Below the pieces are notes generated by a model that worked only from the letters and a program-made list of their open reading frames with translations, had not been told where the DNA came from and did no database searches. From Gnetum montanum (lineage: Eukaryota > Streptophyta > Gnetopsida > Gnetales > Gnetaceae): a stretch of 64,000 nucleotides of DNA. Where the stretch lies: assembly GCA_015680685.1 (NCBI GenBank), contig MNCI01005411.1:4856-68855 (forward strand), in the 5' to 3' direction. A program made the position numbers and the translations under genes. Each line of letters opens with the position of its first letter. The first letter of the stretch is position 1. Of this stretch, positions 1 through 11,959 are shown one piece after another.

Positions 1-482
1 GAATTTGGTTTTAATGATCTATATCATACTTTTTCTTGGTTAATGAGTGTTATAGGGAAGAGCTTAAGGCTTTTCCATCTATTATCAATGTTATTCCATG
101 TGCAGGCATTGTAGAAGGCTTGTAAATGTTGATGTAGATCTAAGTCATAGCCTCCTAAAAATGTAGGAAAGTTTTTTAAATCAAGCTTGGGTAGTCAGCT
201 CTCTTTATGATGCCTACATGAGATTTGAACGGCCTCTTGTATTTGTGTTAGGCTTGTAGTGGCCATTGGGGGTTCATCATCATCTGGTAAGTTATGTTTT
301 CATGTGTTGCGATGACGTTGTTTTTGTTCATTCTTATAAGAAACACCCACCTCAGATTGCATACTCCAATCTTCATCATCATATGGTTCGTTGGTTCTCC
401 AATGAACTTCCTCACTAAGTGTGGCATTATTATTATCTTGTAGGAGAGGCATTGTTGTGTGTGAATTTATGTGACTTTTCAT
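1..482 (-). pseudogene. Athila-like gag, N-terminal part (copy A)
   Basis: This is the start of a retrotransposon Gag, read leftward from an ATG at 480-482 and cut by the window edge. The first 60 codons are open and rich in Asp, Glu, Asn and Gln, ending at a stop near 300. The next frame holds a Gag-core segment with NFPTFLGGYDLDLHQHLQAF and a WKSLKLFP motif. The same motifs recur in P2 near 51240-51330 (RFKGKYNLDL, QKLKLFP), so the two are homologous. The gene sits about 80 bp downstream of the primer site of copy A, the normal place for gag. Stops show that it is dead. The family assignment is secure; completeness cannot be judged. Confidence 0.8.
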
Positions 483-564
483 AATTACTTCTTTTTAAGA
501 GATATATCGTTAAGTTCTTTACAGCAACCTTGTATGATATAACTAATCTAGATAGCTAGCACCG

Positions 565-582
565 TCCCCAGCAACGGCGCCA
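565..582 (-). other. Primer binding site, tRNA-Asp type (copy A)
   Basis: On the minus strand, one base after the LTR end CTCATCA, the sequence reads TGGCGCCGTTGCTGGGGA. This is complementary to the 3' end of plant tRNA-Asp with a single C-to-T change. It is the usual primer of Athila/Calypso elements. It shows that the adjacent LTR is a 5' LTR of a minus-strand element extending left of the window. Confidence 0.9.
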
Positions 583-583
583 A

Positions 584-1477
584 TGATGAGTGGTGAGGTA
601 CCCCTACACTAAAATGAGCGTTCTCACGTGCGATCTGGTCAAACTTTGTAGATGGACTAGTTGTGCCACCTAGACAGTTATCCTTAGGTCGCAGTTTGCT
701 GTCTTCCCACCTGGACTAGTATTATATTTGTCATGTATGGTTTAGTCCAGAGTGAGGTGTATGATGTGTTTCCTAATCTATGCTACTCCTAAAGGTAGTG
801 GAAAATAATATTAACTAAGTTAAGCTAGGAGGAAAAGGGTAAGAGAATCTAATCTAGCCTAAGTGCGATGAGGAACTGATTCCTTGATCAACCGTACACA
901 CCTTGGACCTCGTGCACGACTACCACTAGGATTACCAAGTGCAGATCCTAGGTACGACACTGGGCTACCATGTAGTCACACTTAAATGCTCAAAATCAAG
1001 TCATACTCATTCCGCTTTGCAATGAGTAACTAATTCCTTGACTAATCGAACACATCCTTAGATGCATGTAGTTAAGTCATACTTACACCACATTCTAGGA
1101 GTTTAAGGATGAGAGAGAGAAAATAGTAAATAACATTAAATAAATAAATAAACAAATAAATAACAAAGTGACTATTGCAATGATGAAGTAATCTTGATCT
1201 TTATTGTCGGTCATGTGCATGTCCAAGTACGTCACACTCAAATAAGACACCGTACAATCACATTCACCACATTGTGGGTAGACACGGGAAAAATAATCTA
1301 TCTCTAGAGTGGTCAAACTGCCAGAGGTTCGCTACTTCTAACTCCTAATACCTAAAACTGGGAAATCCACCTCTTATTTATAGAAATTGTGGCGCATTGC
1401 GATATCTCAGCTATTGATACAACAAGGCTGATATATCACGGCTGTGATATCACAACCAACAAATTCATGACTCATCA
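584..1477 (-). repeat. 5' LTR of family 1 copy A
   Basis: An 894-bp LTR with perfect 7-bp inverted ends (TGATGAG/CTCATCA). Read on the minus strand it has a short U3 with several GATATC-like palindromes (1400-1455), then a TATA box CTATAAATA at 1375-1383, then R-U5 ending at the primer site. Diverged relatives are at 2883, 5178, 19113, 39755, 57457 and 59608. The element appears to have inserted into the family 3 LTR that continues at 1478; ATAGT beside the right end is a candidate target duplication whose partner lies outside the window. Confidence 0.92.
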
Positions 1478-2882
1478 ATAGTAGTAACAAAATATAATTA
1501 GATTGCATAATAAAACTAATATCAAATGAGAAAATATAGATGACATTCATAAGTGATTGGACAATAATGTTACATAACTGTTAAATAGAACATAAGAAAC
1601 AAAATATAACAACATATAAATAATGGTCAACTTCCACCAAAATAGGGAAAATACAATGCCAATACAACATCCCAATACTACAATCTAATTGAACATTACA
1701 ACATAGAATTGAACTTAAATTGAAATTCAAATCTCAATCCAACATCCAAAGGATAACATAATCATCATCATTTGCTTCTAATTCTTCCTCATATCAACTA
1801 ACATAGTCATTTGAAACATACATAAAACTAAGGAGAATTAGTCCTAAGATTGAGTAGGGTAAATAAACTAACAAAATACTCTCTTATGGGTTTAGTTAAA
1901 GGCACCAAGTAGTTGAATAATCATCCACATGGATAGCTACAAAAATAGGTAATCCAATACAACTACATAAAGTAGAAATAGAAATCAAATGTAAATAAAT
2001 AAGAAACTACATAATTATCAAATGTTAACTCCACCATCCGACCCTCTAACCGAAAAAATAAAATAAAATTTGAATTAATGGCACTTACTGACTTGACTTA
2101 CTACGTAAGCACCTAGCTCATTATCAATTTGATTGGCTACATAGTCATCTCAAAGATATGATATTTATTAATTTGACTAATCACATAAGTATCTAGCATA
2201 CTATCAATCCAAATAGCCACATAGTAACTACATAGATTATGTCCAAATATTCAAATTCTAAACTAACAAATCATTGAATAAATAAATAAATACTTTGAGT
2301 GGTGGAAAGATGAATCCAAATCATAACTGATATGATAAATGAATTTGAAACTCATATTTGCCAAATGAATGGTGTTGTATTATACTTGCCTAAAAGATAT
2401 GAATAGTCAAACTAATAAATATGAAGGGTTAAGTGAAACAAAACATGAATTAAGAGATTACATAAACCTAATAAAATATATTTAAATATTACCTAGTAAT
2501 AAATGTAAATAATTTAGGACTATTTTAGAATCATACAATTGCCAAAATGTTACCTTGTTATTATTGCTTATTTTTCAATCATTTTGGAAGCTCTAAAAAT
2601 GATGGTTTTTTACCATTTTCTTAATTTTTCATTAGCCATAGGTTAGGGGCCTATTTGCACAAGTGGCTTTATTTTACATGCTAGATTCAAAAATGGAATC
2701 ATGCATTCTTTATGACCTCCATTGAGACCTCACATCCAAGGAATGACATGCTAGTAAGGTATTCTTCAGGTCCATGATGTCATGCTAATAAACCTTGCCT
2801 TATGGGTTACCATCATTTGGAGTTATATTGGGGCAAAAAAATATGAAAAAATGATCTAAAACCATTATTCTATGATGGAATT
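1478..2882 (-). repeat. Fragment of long Tekay-like LTR (family 3)
   Basis: This noncoding stretch matches 16225-17590 along its length, for example AACAAAATATAATTA at both left ends and the shared phrase ATGCCAATACAACATCC further in. It is therefore a second copy of the long LTR of the chromovirus T1. Its left end is interrupted by LTR A and its right end by LTR B, so both true termini are missing. No open reading frame is present. It could be the displaced 3' LTR of T1 or an independent copy. Confidence 0.75.
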
Positions 2883-3751
2883 TGATGAGTGGTGAGGTAC
2901 CCTTATGCCCAACCATATGAATCATAGGTGTTCATGTGTGATCTAGTCAAATTCTGCAAACTTTAATTACCAAGTACGGTAGAGCTAAATAGTGAGTTCA
3001 TGTTGTCCATTCATTCTCTTCCTAGTCTCACTTGTAAAATGAAAATGTATGGTTAAGTGTGATTGAGGCATAAGATTTTTATTGTTTTGTGTTTTATCAA
3101 TTTTCTCACCTAAAACAAGAGTAAAAGTGAGAGTAATTAAGTGCTAAGTAAACTATTGTCTAATCTAGCCTAACATAAGTAACTGTCCCCACTTTTTAGT
3201 AACATCGTGAACTTCGTGTAAACACTACTAGGTTGTCAAATGCTAACCGTTTCTAAGCTACCAAGTGTTACACATATGTTCAAAGGGGTTATGCTTGTGT
3301 ATTCTAATTAGTTTCTTAATTAATCAAAATTAATTACTGAATGAATAAGATTAATGTAAACTACATGAAATCACGATATGTAAATGCATAAAGAAAGAAA
3401 GTGTCAAGTGCTACAAGGATGAATCAAAGAGCTCATCTTTATTTCCAACATAATGGTATGTTTAGGTACATAAGTGCTTGAATAAAGATCTGATTACACT
3501 TAGACCTCTTACTGTGGGCATTTGGAAAATTTTCGAACTCTCAAATGAACAAACTACAAGAATTTCTCTACTTGCCTTCCAAAACTACCCCCAAATTATA
3601 TGCCCAAAGACTGTATTTATAGGCTTGGGAGTACTTTGTGATATCTCATGTTCAATATCTCATCTTGGGCCATGATATTGCATACCTAAAATTGTGTACC
3701 CAATATCATGGCTACTTTGATATTGAAGCTTATGAAAACCATGATTTATCA
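2883..3751 (-). repeat. 3' LTR of family 1 copy B
   Basis: An 869-bp LTR starting TGATGAGTGGTGAGG and ending TTTATCA. The TATA box (minus strand) is at 3614-3622 and a GATATT/GATATC-rich U3 is at 3636-3728. The right edge abuts a polypurine tract (minus CATGGGGGTA, 3752-3761), which makes it a 3' LTR of a minus-strand element. GAATT at 2878-2882 is the candidate left target duplication. Confidence 0.92.
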
Positions 3752-4101
3752 TACCCCCATGAATGAATGAAAAGTTGTTCTCGAGTACAAAAGAAGAGGA
3801 ACAACTCCATTAAAATACATATTAGAAGGTATGGGATGTTTGAATGACATGTAGAATGACACAAAAGAAATAGACAAATAGAAAAGTGCTTGAGCATACA
3901 AAATTAGAATTGTGTACAAAATTGGGTGTTTATGACAACAAGAAAGAACACCCTTAGATCCAATGGACATCCACCTCCTCTTGGAAATAGAAGAATGAGG
4001 GAGAGGTAGAAGAGATCCAACAATCATGAACAATCTCTTATGAGTGATATTGTTGCATCTTCATTGGTGAAGATAGTCCTGCTTCCAATGCATGCTCCCC
4101 A

Positions 4102-4161
4102 CTGCAATCAGAACCAAATCAAGGATTAGTATATAAAGTGTAGTACATAGAAATTGAATAC
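4102..4161 (-). other. Intron-like module, 60 bp (copy B)
   Basis: On the minus strand AAG|GTATTC starts the module, TACTAAT lies 25-31 bases before the end, and a T-rich tract leads to TTGCAG. Donor, branchpoint and acceptor match plant splice signals. The same module is present at 6683-6744, 22836-22898, 39357-39416 and 60776-60835. Confidence 0.65.
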
Positions 4162-4967
4162 CTTATCTTGTTAGTGATTTTATCTAGCTAAGTTGTGATT
4201 GTGGTAGATTGGTTGCTTAATAGTGTTAGTGGGAAGATTAAAAAATGGGTTAATTAAGAAAAGCGGTCCATAAAATTTAGAAAAATCTTAACACAAGGAA
4301 TACTACAAAGAGGGTATAGAAATTCACAACAATAAAAAGAAGGAATTCACTAAAAATGGTTGTGAAGATGTGCACAATTGGATGCCATTAATTGGGTAAA
4401 TAAAAAGACTTTGATTATAAAAATATCTAAGGTTAAAGAACTTAACTTAACCAAACCAAAAGATATGCAAGTGGATCCTCCCCAAAGTAGGTACATGCCT
4501 TTTATGCCCTTGCATAAATTTAAGCCAAGGAGTCTATGGACACTATGGATGATTAATGGTTATGAATGGTTAAGTAGAAAAACTAAATAGTAACTAACTA
4601 AGAAACCCGACACATCAAACCAAAACATTGAATCAAAACATGAAATTGGTAGTGAGGTGAGGCATGAAAAGCATAAATGGATGAGAGAGAGAATGGAATG
4701 GAGTTCCTAATTATGGTCACATGAAGACACTTATAGAGTTCATGATTAAATGAATTAATAGGATCCATCCTTAGTCTAGACCAAAACCAACGACTTTTAG
4801 TGACTTTGCATCAACATTCTAAGACTAATTCTTTCCTTGAGACATAAGAATGCTCCCACAAGACAACCACCATTGTAAATTGGAGAAGTAGAAAGTGAGA
4901 AAGGACCTTAGTTAGAGGAGGCAATACATGTCCCATAACTAGTGCTTGCAGCCCTTTTAATTTGTCT

Positions 4968-5141
4968 AAGATGTGTGCTTTGAATTCCCATATTATTTTT
5001 TTGAATGGGAACCACACCATGCAAAGACCCATGCATTTTCACATTTATTTTATCCAAGGGGTGTGCTTTGAATGCTTATATATTTTTTTGATGAGGACCA
5101 CACCATGCAAGGACTTATTCAATTTCTTGTTGTGGAATGAC
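4968..5141. repeat. 87-bp diverged tandem duplication
   Basis: Two adjacent units begin at 4968 and 5055. Both contain TGTGCTTTGAAT, then a T-run, then ACCACACCATGCAA. Copy H has the unit once (61630-61735), so the duplication is private to copy B. Confidence 0.7.
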
Positions 5142-5177
5142 ACAAAATGGTGAGAAGCTCACGAGTATACCCCCTAA

Positions 5178-6070
5178 TGATTGTCAAGGTACCCCTACAC
5201 TCAATCATATAAATACGAGTGTTTCACACACAATTTGGTCAAACTCCGCAAACAGGCTAGTTGTGGTATCTAGATAGTTACTCGTTGATCGTAGTTCATT
5301 GTATTTTCACCTAGACTAGTATTTTATTTGTCACATATGGTTTAGTTCAAAGTAAGGTGTATGATGTGTTCCTAAACTAATGCTACTCCTGGAGGCGATG
5401 CAAAATAATCTTTGCTAAGTTAGGAGGACAAGGGGAGATAGAGAGTTAAACTAAGAGGATATAGGAAGAGAGAATCTAAGCTAGCCTAAGTGTGATTATT
5501 ATTCATTCCTTAATCATCCGTACACATCTTGGACCTCATGCATGACTACTACTAGGATTACCAAGCACAAATCCTACGTATGCTACTAGGTTACCAAGTA
5601 GTCACACTTAAATGCTCGTGATTGAGTTGTACTCATTGTGCATTTAAGGAGTTTAGGGTGAAGAGATATTAACTATGAAAACAATAATTAATTAAGTAAT
5701 TTAAACAAAGTGAATGTTGCAATGATGAAGTAATCTCGATATTTATTTTTGATCATGTGCGTGTCCAAGTACATCACACTTGAATAAAGGATGTCGTACA
5801 ATTACAATCATCACACTGCAAACATGTACTAAGAAATAATTCTAATTCTAAGAAGGAAAAACTACAAGATTTTAGGTAAGGGACTATGAACTAATGCCAA
5901 AACCAAGTGCATCACATCTTATTTATAGGCTCACATAGGAACTACGATTTCATGTATGCGATATTGCTTGGCAGGCCCTGATATCATGTACCTGATACTG
6001 AGCGTCTGATATTAGGACACATCAGACAATAGGGGTCTGATAATAGGACCTGTTAGACCATGACTCATCA
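5178..6070 (-). repeat. 3' LTR of family 1 copy C
   Basis: An 893-bp LTR beginning TGATTGTCAAGGTACCCC (slightly shortened relative to the family start) and ending GACTCATCA. The minus-strand TATA box is at 5920-5928 and the U3 at 5945-6060 is rich in GATATC and TGATATT motifs. The degraded polypurine tract lies immediately to the right. Confidence 0.9.
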
Positions 6071-6229
6071 TATGCCCATGATTGAATAACAACTTGTCCT
6101 CAAGTCAAAGAAAGTGAGGAATAATTTCAATTGATTACATAGTGGATAGGTATGGGATTATTGACTAACTATGAATTTATTCATGCCATAGTGGATAATT
6201 AAACAAAATTTGGACAGAAACACAAAAGA

Positions 6230-6682
6230 CAAAACTTGTGGAACTCATGGGGTTCCCAGTAGTGATGGCTCCTCCATGGGTGCCTTTTCTTTGTTCTTCA
6301 TGCTAGGCTTCTGAGATTGATACCATTGAAGAAGCACCTGACATTTCTTCTCTTCTATTCACGGATTATGAGCCATCCATGCTAATGTTCTAATGTTTGA
6401 TACATTCGACACTTTCCATGGACAAAACAGCTGCAGGAACACTTGTTTGGCCTTGACATGCCATGCCACAAATAGCCATCATTCCTCTTCATAGGCCCAG
6501 ACCCTAACCTCTCCTCCTTTTGCTTGGATAGATTATGTAGTAACATGAGTTCCATGATGGATGCTAAATGATTGTGCCTTCTACTCTACATGTTATGCAT
6601 GAGGTCCTTGGCCTCTACCTCCCCCTGGTCATTCGGTTGCACCTTGAGAAGGTCCTCCTTGTTGTTTTCTTTTAGGGGCTAT
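6230..6682 (-). pseudogene. ORF-X remnant with large internal deletion (copy C)
   Basis: This is a shortened version of the 3' gene seen whole in copy D. The first codons follow the splice-like acceptor directly; the start is ATA rather than ATG. About 45 N-terminal codons are followed by the last 130 or so codons, with motifs such as FVAWHVK, QVLLQWYQSQKP and KAPMEEP, all matched in copy D. About 2.2 kb of the middle, including the coiled coil, is missing. Function is unknown. Homology between the two copies at both ends is clear by eye. Confidence 0.65.
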
Positions 6683-6744
6683 CTATAATCACACAAAGAT
6701 CAATTGTTAGTAAGGTTATTGAAAAAGGTTCAATAATTTCATAC
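6683..6744 (-). other. Intron-like module, 62 bp (copy C)
   Basis: Minus strand: AGTAAG|GTATGA, then TTACTAACA with a perfect TACTAAC branchpoint, then a T-rich tract and GATTATAG. The acceptor is followed at once by the ORF-X start codon position (ATA). It aligns with the copy D module almost base for base over the last 20 bases. Confidence 0.7.
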
Positions 6745-8086
6745 CTTACTCATTGCCTTTAATAAATGTTAAATTCTTTACTTAGTATGATTTGAGAGTT
6801 AGAAATTTTTTCGTGGAATTTTCCTTAAAAGTTGAATGTCAGACTTGGTTTGTTTAGGTGACACATAAAAGGACCTAGTTTTGAGGAACATTTGATAAAA
6901 TGATGACAAAGGAAAGAATTGATTTGGTAATGAAGTAATTGTAGAGTATAAGATGATGTGGTGATGTGCAACAAGTACAAATTACAAAAGTCACGCAAGT
7001 GGGTCCTCCCCAAAGTAGGTTCCAACCTATAATGCCCTTGTGTAACCAGACCTTAAAATGTTTGTAGGCAGTAGAAGGGTTAAATGTAATTTATGCTGAT
7101 GCAACAAAACACACACATGTTGATACCATAATGATGAGATATGAATTCAATGCTATACAAGACACGAGTCACAATTACATGAATAGTGAGATGAGGTGAA
7201 TTGTAGAAGGGATTGCAGAGATTGGGACATGAGGTAACTAAGCCCAAGGAAAATGAATCTTGAGTGTAGGGCATGATTAACATGTCATTAGCTAGTTGCT
7301 CCAAAATCAAGACCAAGTCCATTCCTTTGATCAATGACATCCCATTGTTTCATCCCATAATGGACAACCATAAGAGCATCATGATAGAAAGGTGTTTAAT
7401 CACTTAGAATTTAGTTTAAGGAAAGAGTGATTTTTGCTTTGTGGCACACATGTTTTTTTTCCTTTGTTCTTTTTGTGTGGTAGCTTTGGCACACACACAC
7501 TCTCTTTTTTTTTATTGAATGCTTAATCTAGAGAAGTCACCTACCTTCAGGCATGGGTGCATGTCTTTCGAATGGGACCCCCTAGAATAGCATTATTTTT
7601 CTTTGATTGAATGCCTTTTGATTACTTTTAATTCCATTTTCATTAGATCTACAAGGATCTTAGTACAACCAAGTTGCATGATAACTCCCACAAATATCAC
7701 CAAAGAGAATACACAAGTCCCCTTGATGTCACACCCTAGCCATTCTCACTTAGTCCATTATTCTTCACTCTTGGTATGATAATACAAAGTTACTTTAAGT
7801 TTTAATGATTAAGAATATCATTATACCCAGGGTAGAACTCCTTATTAATCTAATGGGTGGATGGATGTTGTGGGCTCGCTGTTCAAATAATTTGTCACCT
7901 GAGATTTGATAGCATAAAACAACATCTCAACCAATGGTTCACATGAGTGTTTTATTTCTAGATGAGATTACTTGTAAAAAGGTAAAAAGATAAAAAGAAA
8001 AAAAGGAAAAAAGATCAAACAATAAGTTGAAAAGTGAAAAACTAAAAAATAGAAATTTCAAAATTAAAGAAAATGAAAAATATTTA
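6745..8086 (-). other. Post-pol noncoding region of copy C
   Basis: No coding capacity was found. It contains two blocks conserved in every family 1 copy that retains the region: GTGGGTCCTCCCCAAAG (6999-7015), and a block with GGCATGGGTGCATGTCTTTC (7552-7571). At its right end is a low-complexity tract (7970-8080) of alternating A/T runs that corresponds to the TTTTACACA array in other copies. An AC microsatellite lies near 7491-7500. Confidence 0.6.
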
Positions 8087-9860
8087 TTAAGCTTGCTTGT
8101 TATTAGAATGGGGGTATCCCCCATAACTAAATAGTTGAGCATGGTTAGGATTAATAAATGAAGAATTGGGATCCTTACATGTTGGAAATTTTGGGACTCG
8201 GTCATACTTACACCATTGGGGTTCACACACTTGATTAGAGTTGACATAGTGGGGTAAATTATAAGATGTGGTTAATTTATAAGGAGTTGACCCATTATGG
8301 TACTTGTGACTGTAAGATGGTATGCAAGGATGAACATGTCTCTCCATGTGGCTATATTCATTAGGATGCATGGTTGTTGGAGTATTGAGTGGTGGCCTTG
8401 ATAAGGTAACATGAGGCATTGGGCTTGAAGAGGAAGATGCATCATAGTGTTGGACTTGTGCTGAGTTGGTGGATGCAGTGGTTTCTAAACTATGGTGTCC
8501 CTTTCTACAATCACATCTAAAGAAGGGATGCCTATGATGGTGTGGAGGATTCCCATGAATATTGATAGTAGAAGCACAAGTAATGTTCATGGGTTGATGC
8601 TATCATGCAAATCCCATAGGAACAACTAGTGGCGATGTAGAAGGAGGTAAAGGATGAAAATGTTGGAATTGAGGAGAAGTGTAAGGTACCCAAGGTGGTG
8701 GTCCTATTGGAAAGGATATGGGTTGATGGTATTAAGAAGAAGGATAATAATATGGTGAGATAGAGTATGTTGACCTAATGTGGGAAATAGGATGTTGAAC
8801 TTGATAAGCACCTAGGTTTGGATTATACAAAGGCTGCAACTAGTTTGAGGGTGGCCTCCCCCACAACTGGGATTCTTACCACTGTGATTGAGCACAGTAT
8901 CTCTGTACGAAGTCTAGATGTAATGATCTTCCCAAATGCTCTTGTAAATGTGACAAGATTAGACATTGGCCCTTGGGGAGATCATGTAAGTAAATGCTCC
9001 ATTGATACGTATGATTGGTAGTTGAACTCTTATTCTCTTCTACCCTCCTTTTTGATTATCTAAGGGTGTTTTGTCCTATTTCTTGATTCATGATAACTCT
9101 ATCTCCAATAATGTTGCCATATTCTCCACATTTGTTATGCATCCATTCCATCATCTTATTGATCTTTGCCTTAATTTCATTTAATGATTGTAGTGTTGGC
9201 AAATATGATTCCATCTCCTTTAGGTGAGTTGATTTCTCCTCTTTCAAATTATGGACCTTTGTTGATGTAATATTTTGGTCCCATTGAGATTTCTCCTTAT
9301 TCTTTTTCTATCTACTTAATAAGCTTTTGGACTTGATGGGTTTGGAGTTCAAATAGTTGACGTTGGGCATACATCCCTAGGATCTTCCTTGTTTCATTAC
9401 AGAGCCCATCTATAATATGGTACATTAGCCTTTCCTCAGAGAACCCATGGCCTAGGAAGTTATTTAATAGTGCATGATATCTTTCTAAGGCCATCTATAA
9501 GGGTTCATGTTGTGCTTTTTTCCACTCTTGGATTTCTCTCTTCAAGGTTGACACTCTTGCATAAGTTTGATACGTTTCGTTGAATAGTTCTACCACTGTT
9601 GGCCAATGTCAAATTGAATTTGGTTTTAATGACCTATACCATACTTTTATGATGATAGGATGATGCATTATGATGTACCTTAGCATCCCCAAAATAATTA
9701 ATGAGAGGAAATTTATCATTCATAGATTTCTTCAGAGAAATAGAGACTTTTGTTACATTTTCCATGAATTTGTTGGCTTCTCTCGTAAGATGCTGCAACA
9801 TGCGTAGCTGATCATTCTGTTTGGCTAAACTATGGATATGTCATTTTGGCATCACTAGCA
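8087..9860 (-). pseudogene. Athila-like gag (copy C)
   Basis: Read leftward. An N-terminal segment (about 9850-9620) contains LKQNDQLRMLQHLTREANKF. The Gag core (about 9500-9310) contains ALERYHALLNNFLGHGFSEE and YHIIDGL, typical of retrotransposon Gag. A helical stretch follows (9247-9056). A damaged zinc-knuckle-like segment (about 8950; CHIYKSI, with a Cys replaced by Tyr) comes next. The C-terminal tail is rich in His, Pro, Ser and Tyr and is open for 167 codons (8590-8087). Several stops interrupt the gene. In P2 this tail is followed by protease and RT, but here the element passes straight to post-pol sequence. Confidence 0.75.
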
Positions 9861-11650
9861 AAGGTCATGCTAGTTGGTTCAAGAATATACCAACCCAAAA
9901 AAAAAATGTCCATAATTAGTTATCCAATCATGTTGGTTTATGCTAGTTTTCATTAAACAAAAGCAAGTCTTCCAGAGACTACTTCAAGTATGGGTTCACT
10001 ATTATCTCAGAAATTATTTAGAGATACTGAAATAGTATTCAAGCTTTTAGAGCTTCATAAAAAACTTATAGTATTATTAATACAATTTTGTAGCCAAAGA
10101 ACAAATCCTATGTCTTTTGGAAGAAATTCATTAGCAATTATCTTGATTCTTAGGTTGACAACTTCAAGTTTCATGAATAGAAACTAAAGAAAAGGAGAAA
10201 CAAAATCAATGACCATTATTCATTTAGCAAATGGCTAAGTAAATAAACCATAAATAGAAAATTTTCAATAATTTATCTCAAATTAGTGTTGAAGAGACTA
10301 CACTTAATTAATGATCTAATCTAGCATCACAACTTTGCTTGTAATCTACAAGAAAATTACACATTTTCAAATTCAACGTCTCTTTCAAATTACATAGTTG
10401 AATGGGAAAGTTGTTAATGTCTATCTTTTTGATACTTGTGTTTGTGTAGCAAGGGGAATCTTTGATGGGATTTTTAAAGAAAGAGGAGGCCTCCTATGGT
10501 TCCAAGGATTCGATGTTGTATAGCCACCTATGTCAATTCATCTTCCATCGAAGATACCTTGTAACCACTGACACCATCGATGGTCTAAAATGCCTACCAA
10601 ATCCTATGATTATTAGCATAACCCTTAGCCACTGGATAACTATGGCCATGCCACTACTGCCACTTCTACAACATGTCATTGCAACATCCACATTCCTTCT
10701 ACAACTTCACATGCCCATTGGTGTTCTTGTAATTGATTCTTCCTCATCCTTGCATAAGACCTATAGAAATCAACATATGCTCTCCTCCTTCCCTAGTGCT
10801 AACTGAGCAAAGAATGAAAGCCATAGAGAATGATAGCCATGTGGAACAAAAATGTTAATGTTAATGACATTTTTGTATAGAAATTTGTGGTTGCAGTGTA
10901 TGATGCAATAATCATGCACCATGGTTAACGACATTCTGCTTGTCATGACGTGGCTGCATACGGTGGCCACCAATGGCACACTTAGGTACATAAGCACTAG
11001 GGTTACATTTATGAACTCCTTGAACAATGCTAAAAAATGTAAACATGGCTGCTACTACATCTAATTAAGATCAAGGCCATTCATGTATAAATGGCCATTT
11101 TTTGTTGTTACTAGAGTTTATGCATCTGAATACACCTCCACTAATCATAGCATTGTCATCAGCTCTCTTTCCATCAAGAATTTTAGCACAAAAACCTTAC
11201 TATGCCTCTCTAGGCTTCCTGTTCTACTTTTCCTATTTCATTCTTATTTCTGATTGACTTTCTTAAGCAATGCCAAGAAATGCAAATGCGGGCTATTGTT
11301 GCATCCAATCGAGATCGAGGCTGTTCAAGTAAAAATGGTCATTGTTCATCGATACCAAAGCTCATGCATCTAAATCCATCTCTACCATCTATAGCATCAT
11401 CATGAGCTCCTTGCAAAGTGTCTGTGTGAAGTGGTGCTCTTCCTCCACTAGGAATTTTAGCACAAAAACATTAATGTGCCTCTCTAGGATTCACATTCTT
11501 CTTTCTCCATTTTGTTCCTATTTTTGGTTGACTTTTTAGATTTGACTCCCCTATAGTGACTCTTTGGCTCCCCTACACATGGCGCATGATGTGCAGGATG
11601 ACAAATTCAACTCCCCATTCCTCCCATCATGCCAAACGTGTTGGCCTCTT
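9861..11650. other. Unassigned repeat-like DNA
   Basis: No recognisable protein domain, LTR end or RNA gene. A 114-codon open frame at 10462-10806 has no recognisable motif. The only clear structure is the tandem duplication at 11028-11545. The region separates copy C from the 3' side of the chromovirus T1, so it may include the missing 5' end of copy C or the missing 3' end of T1. Confidence 0.4.
11028..11545. repeat. Diverged tandem duplication, units of about 240-280 bp
   Basis: Unit 1 (11028-11267) and unit 2 (11268-11545) share ordered phrases: AAATGCAAATG-like starts, GATCAAGGCC versus GATCGAGGCT, ATTTTAGCACAAAAAC, and TGCCTCTCTAGG. Divergence is high, so the duplication is old. Confidence 0.7.
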
Positions 11651-11959
11651 GGCCAAAATGACTATAACTACTATGGAGGATTAATCTAATTGAAAACATC
11701 ACAAATTTTTCTTAAAATCAGAAATGGTTCAATGTAGAAAGAAGTTAACTTTCATTTTCAATTAAACCTACTATTTTCTATTAACTTTCAGGTGGTTTAA
11801 TAAAAAAGGAAAGTTATGAGGTTTAAGAAAACTTTCTAATTAGGAGGCTCACTTTTGAACATATCAAATACTTTTTTATCAAACCTCCTAAACATACCAA
11901 ATAATATGAATATACTAGATACTTTTGTATTAAAATTCCTAATCCCTATCATCTTTGAT

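Larger units (their letters stand above)
3752..5177 (-). mobile_element. 3' internal part of family 1 copy B
   Basis: From right to left this holds the conserved post-pol noncoding block with GTGGATCCTCCCCAAAG (4471-4487), a 60-bp intron-like module (4102-4161), a short 3' exon and the polypurine tract next to LTR B. The exon begins TGGGGAGCATG and resembles that of P1 (TGGGAAGCATG). A 94-codon open frame at 3749-4033 lies in this region but is not conserved in other copies. An 87-bp tandem duplication lies at 4968-5141. LTR C begins at 5178 and cuts the element off; no pol or gag of copy B is present. Confidence 0.75.
5178..9860 (-). mobile_element. Family 1 copy C, lacking pol
   Basis: Minus-strand element. 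From right to left it has gag (about 9860-8950), the gag C-terminal low-complexity region (to 8087), the post-pol noncoding region (8086-6745), an intron-like module, a shortened ORF-X, a polypurine tract (6071-6080, degraded) and the 3' LTR. There is no trace of protease, RT, RNase H or integrase between gag and the post-pol block. Copy D has the same architecture. The 5' LTR is not seen; the right end fades out near 9860. Confidence 0.75.

Noticed and set aside
10462-10806. 114-codon open frame as a host gene
   Set aside because: No recognisable domain, no homologous frame elsewhere and no promoter or splice context; likely chance in noncoding DNA.
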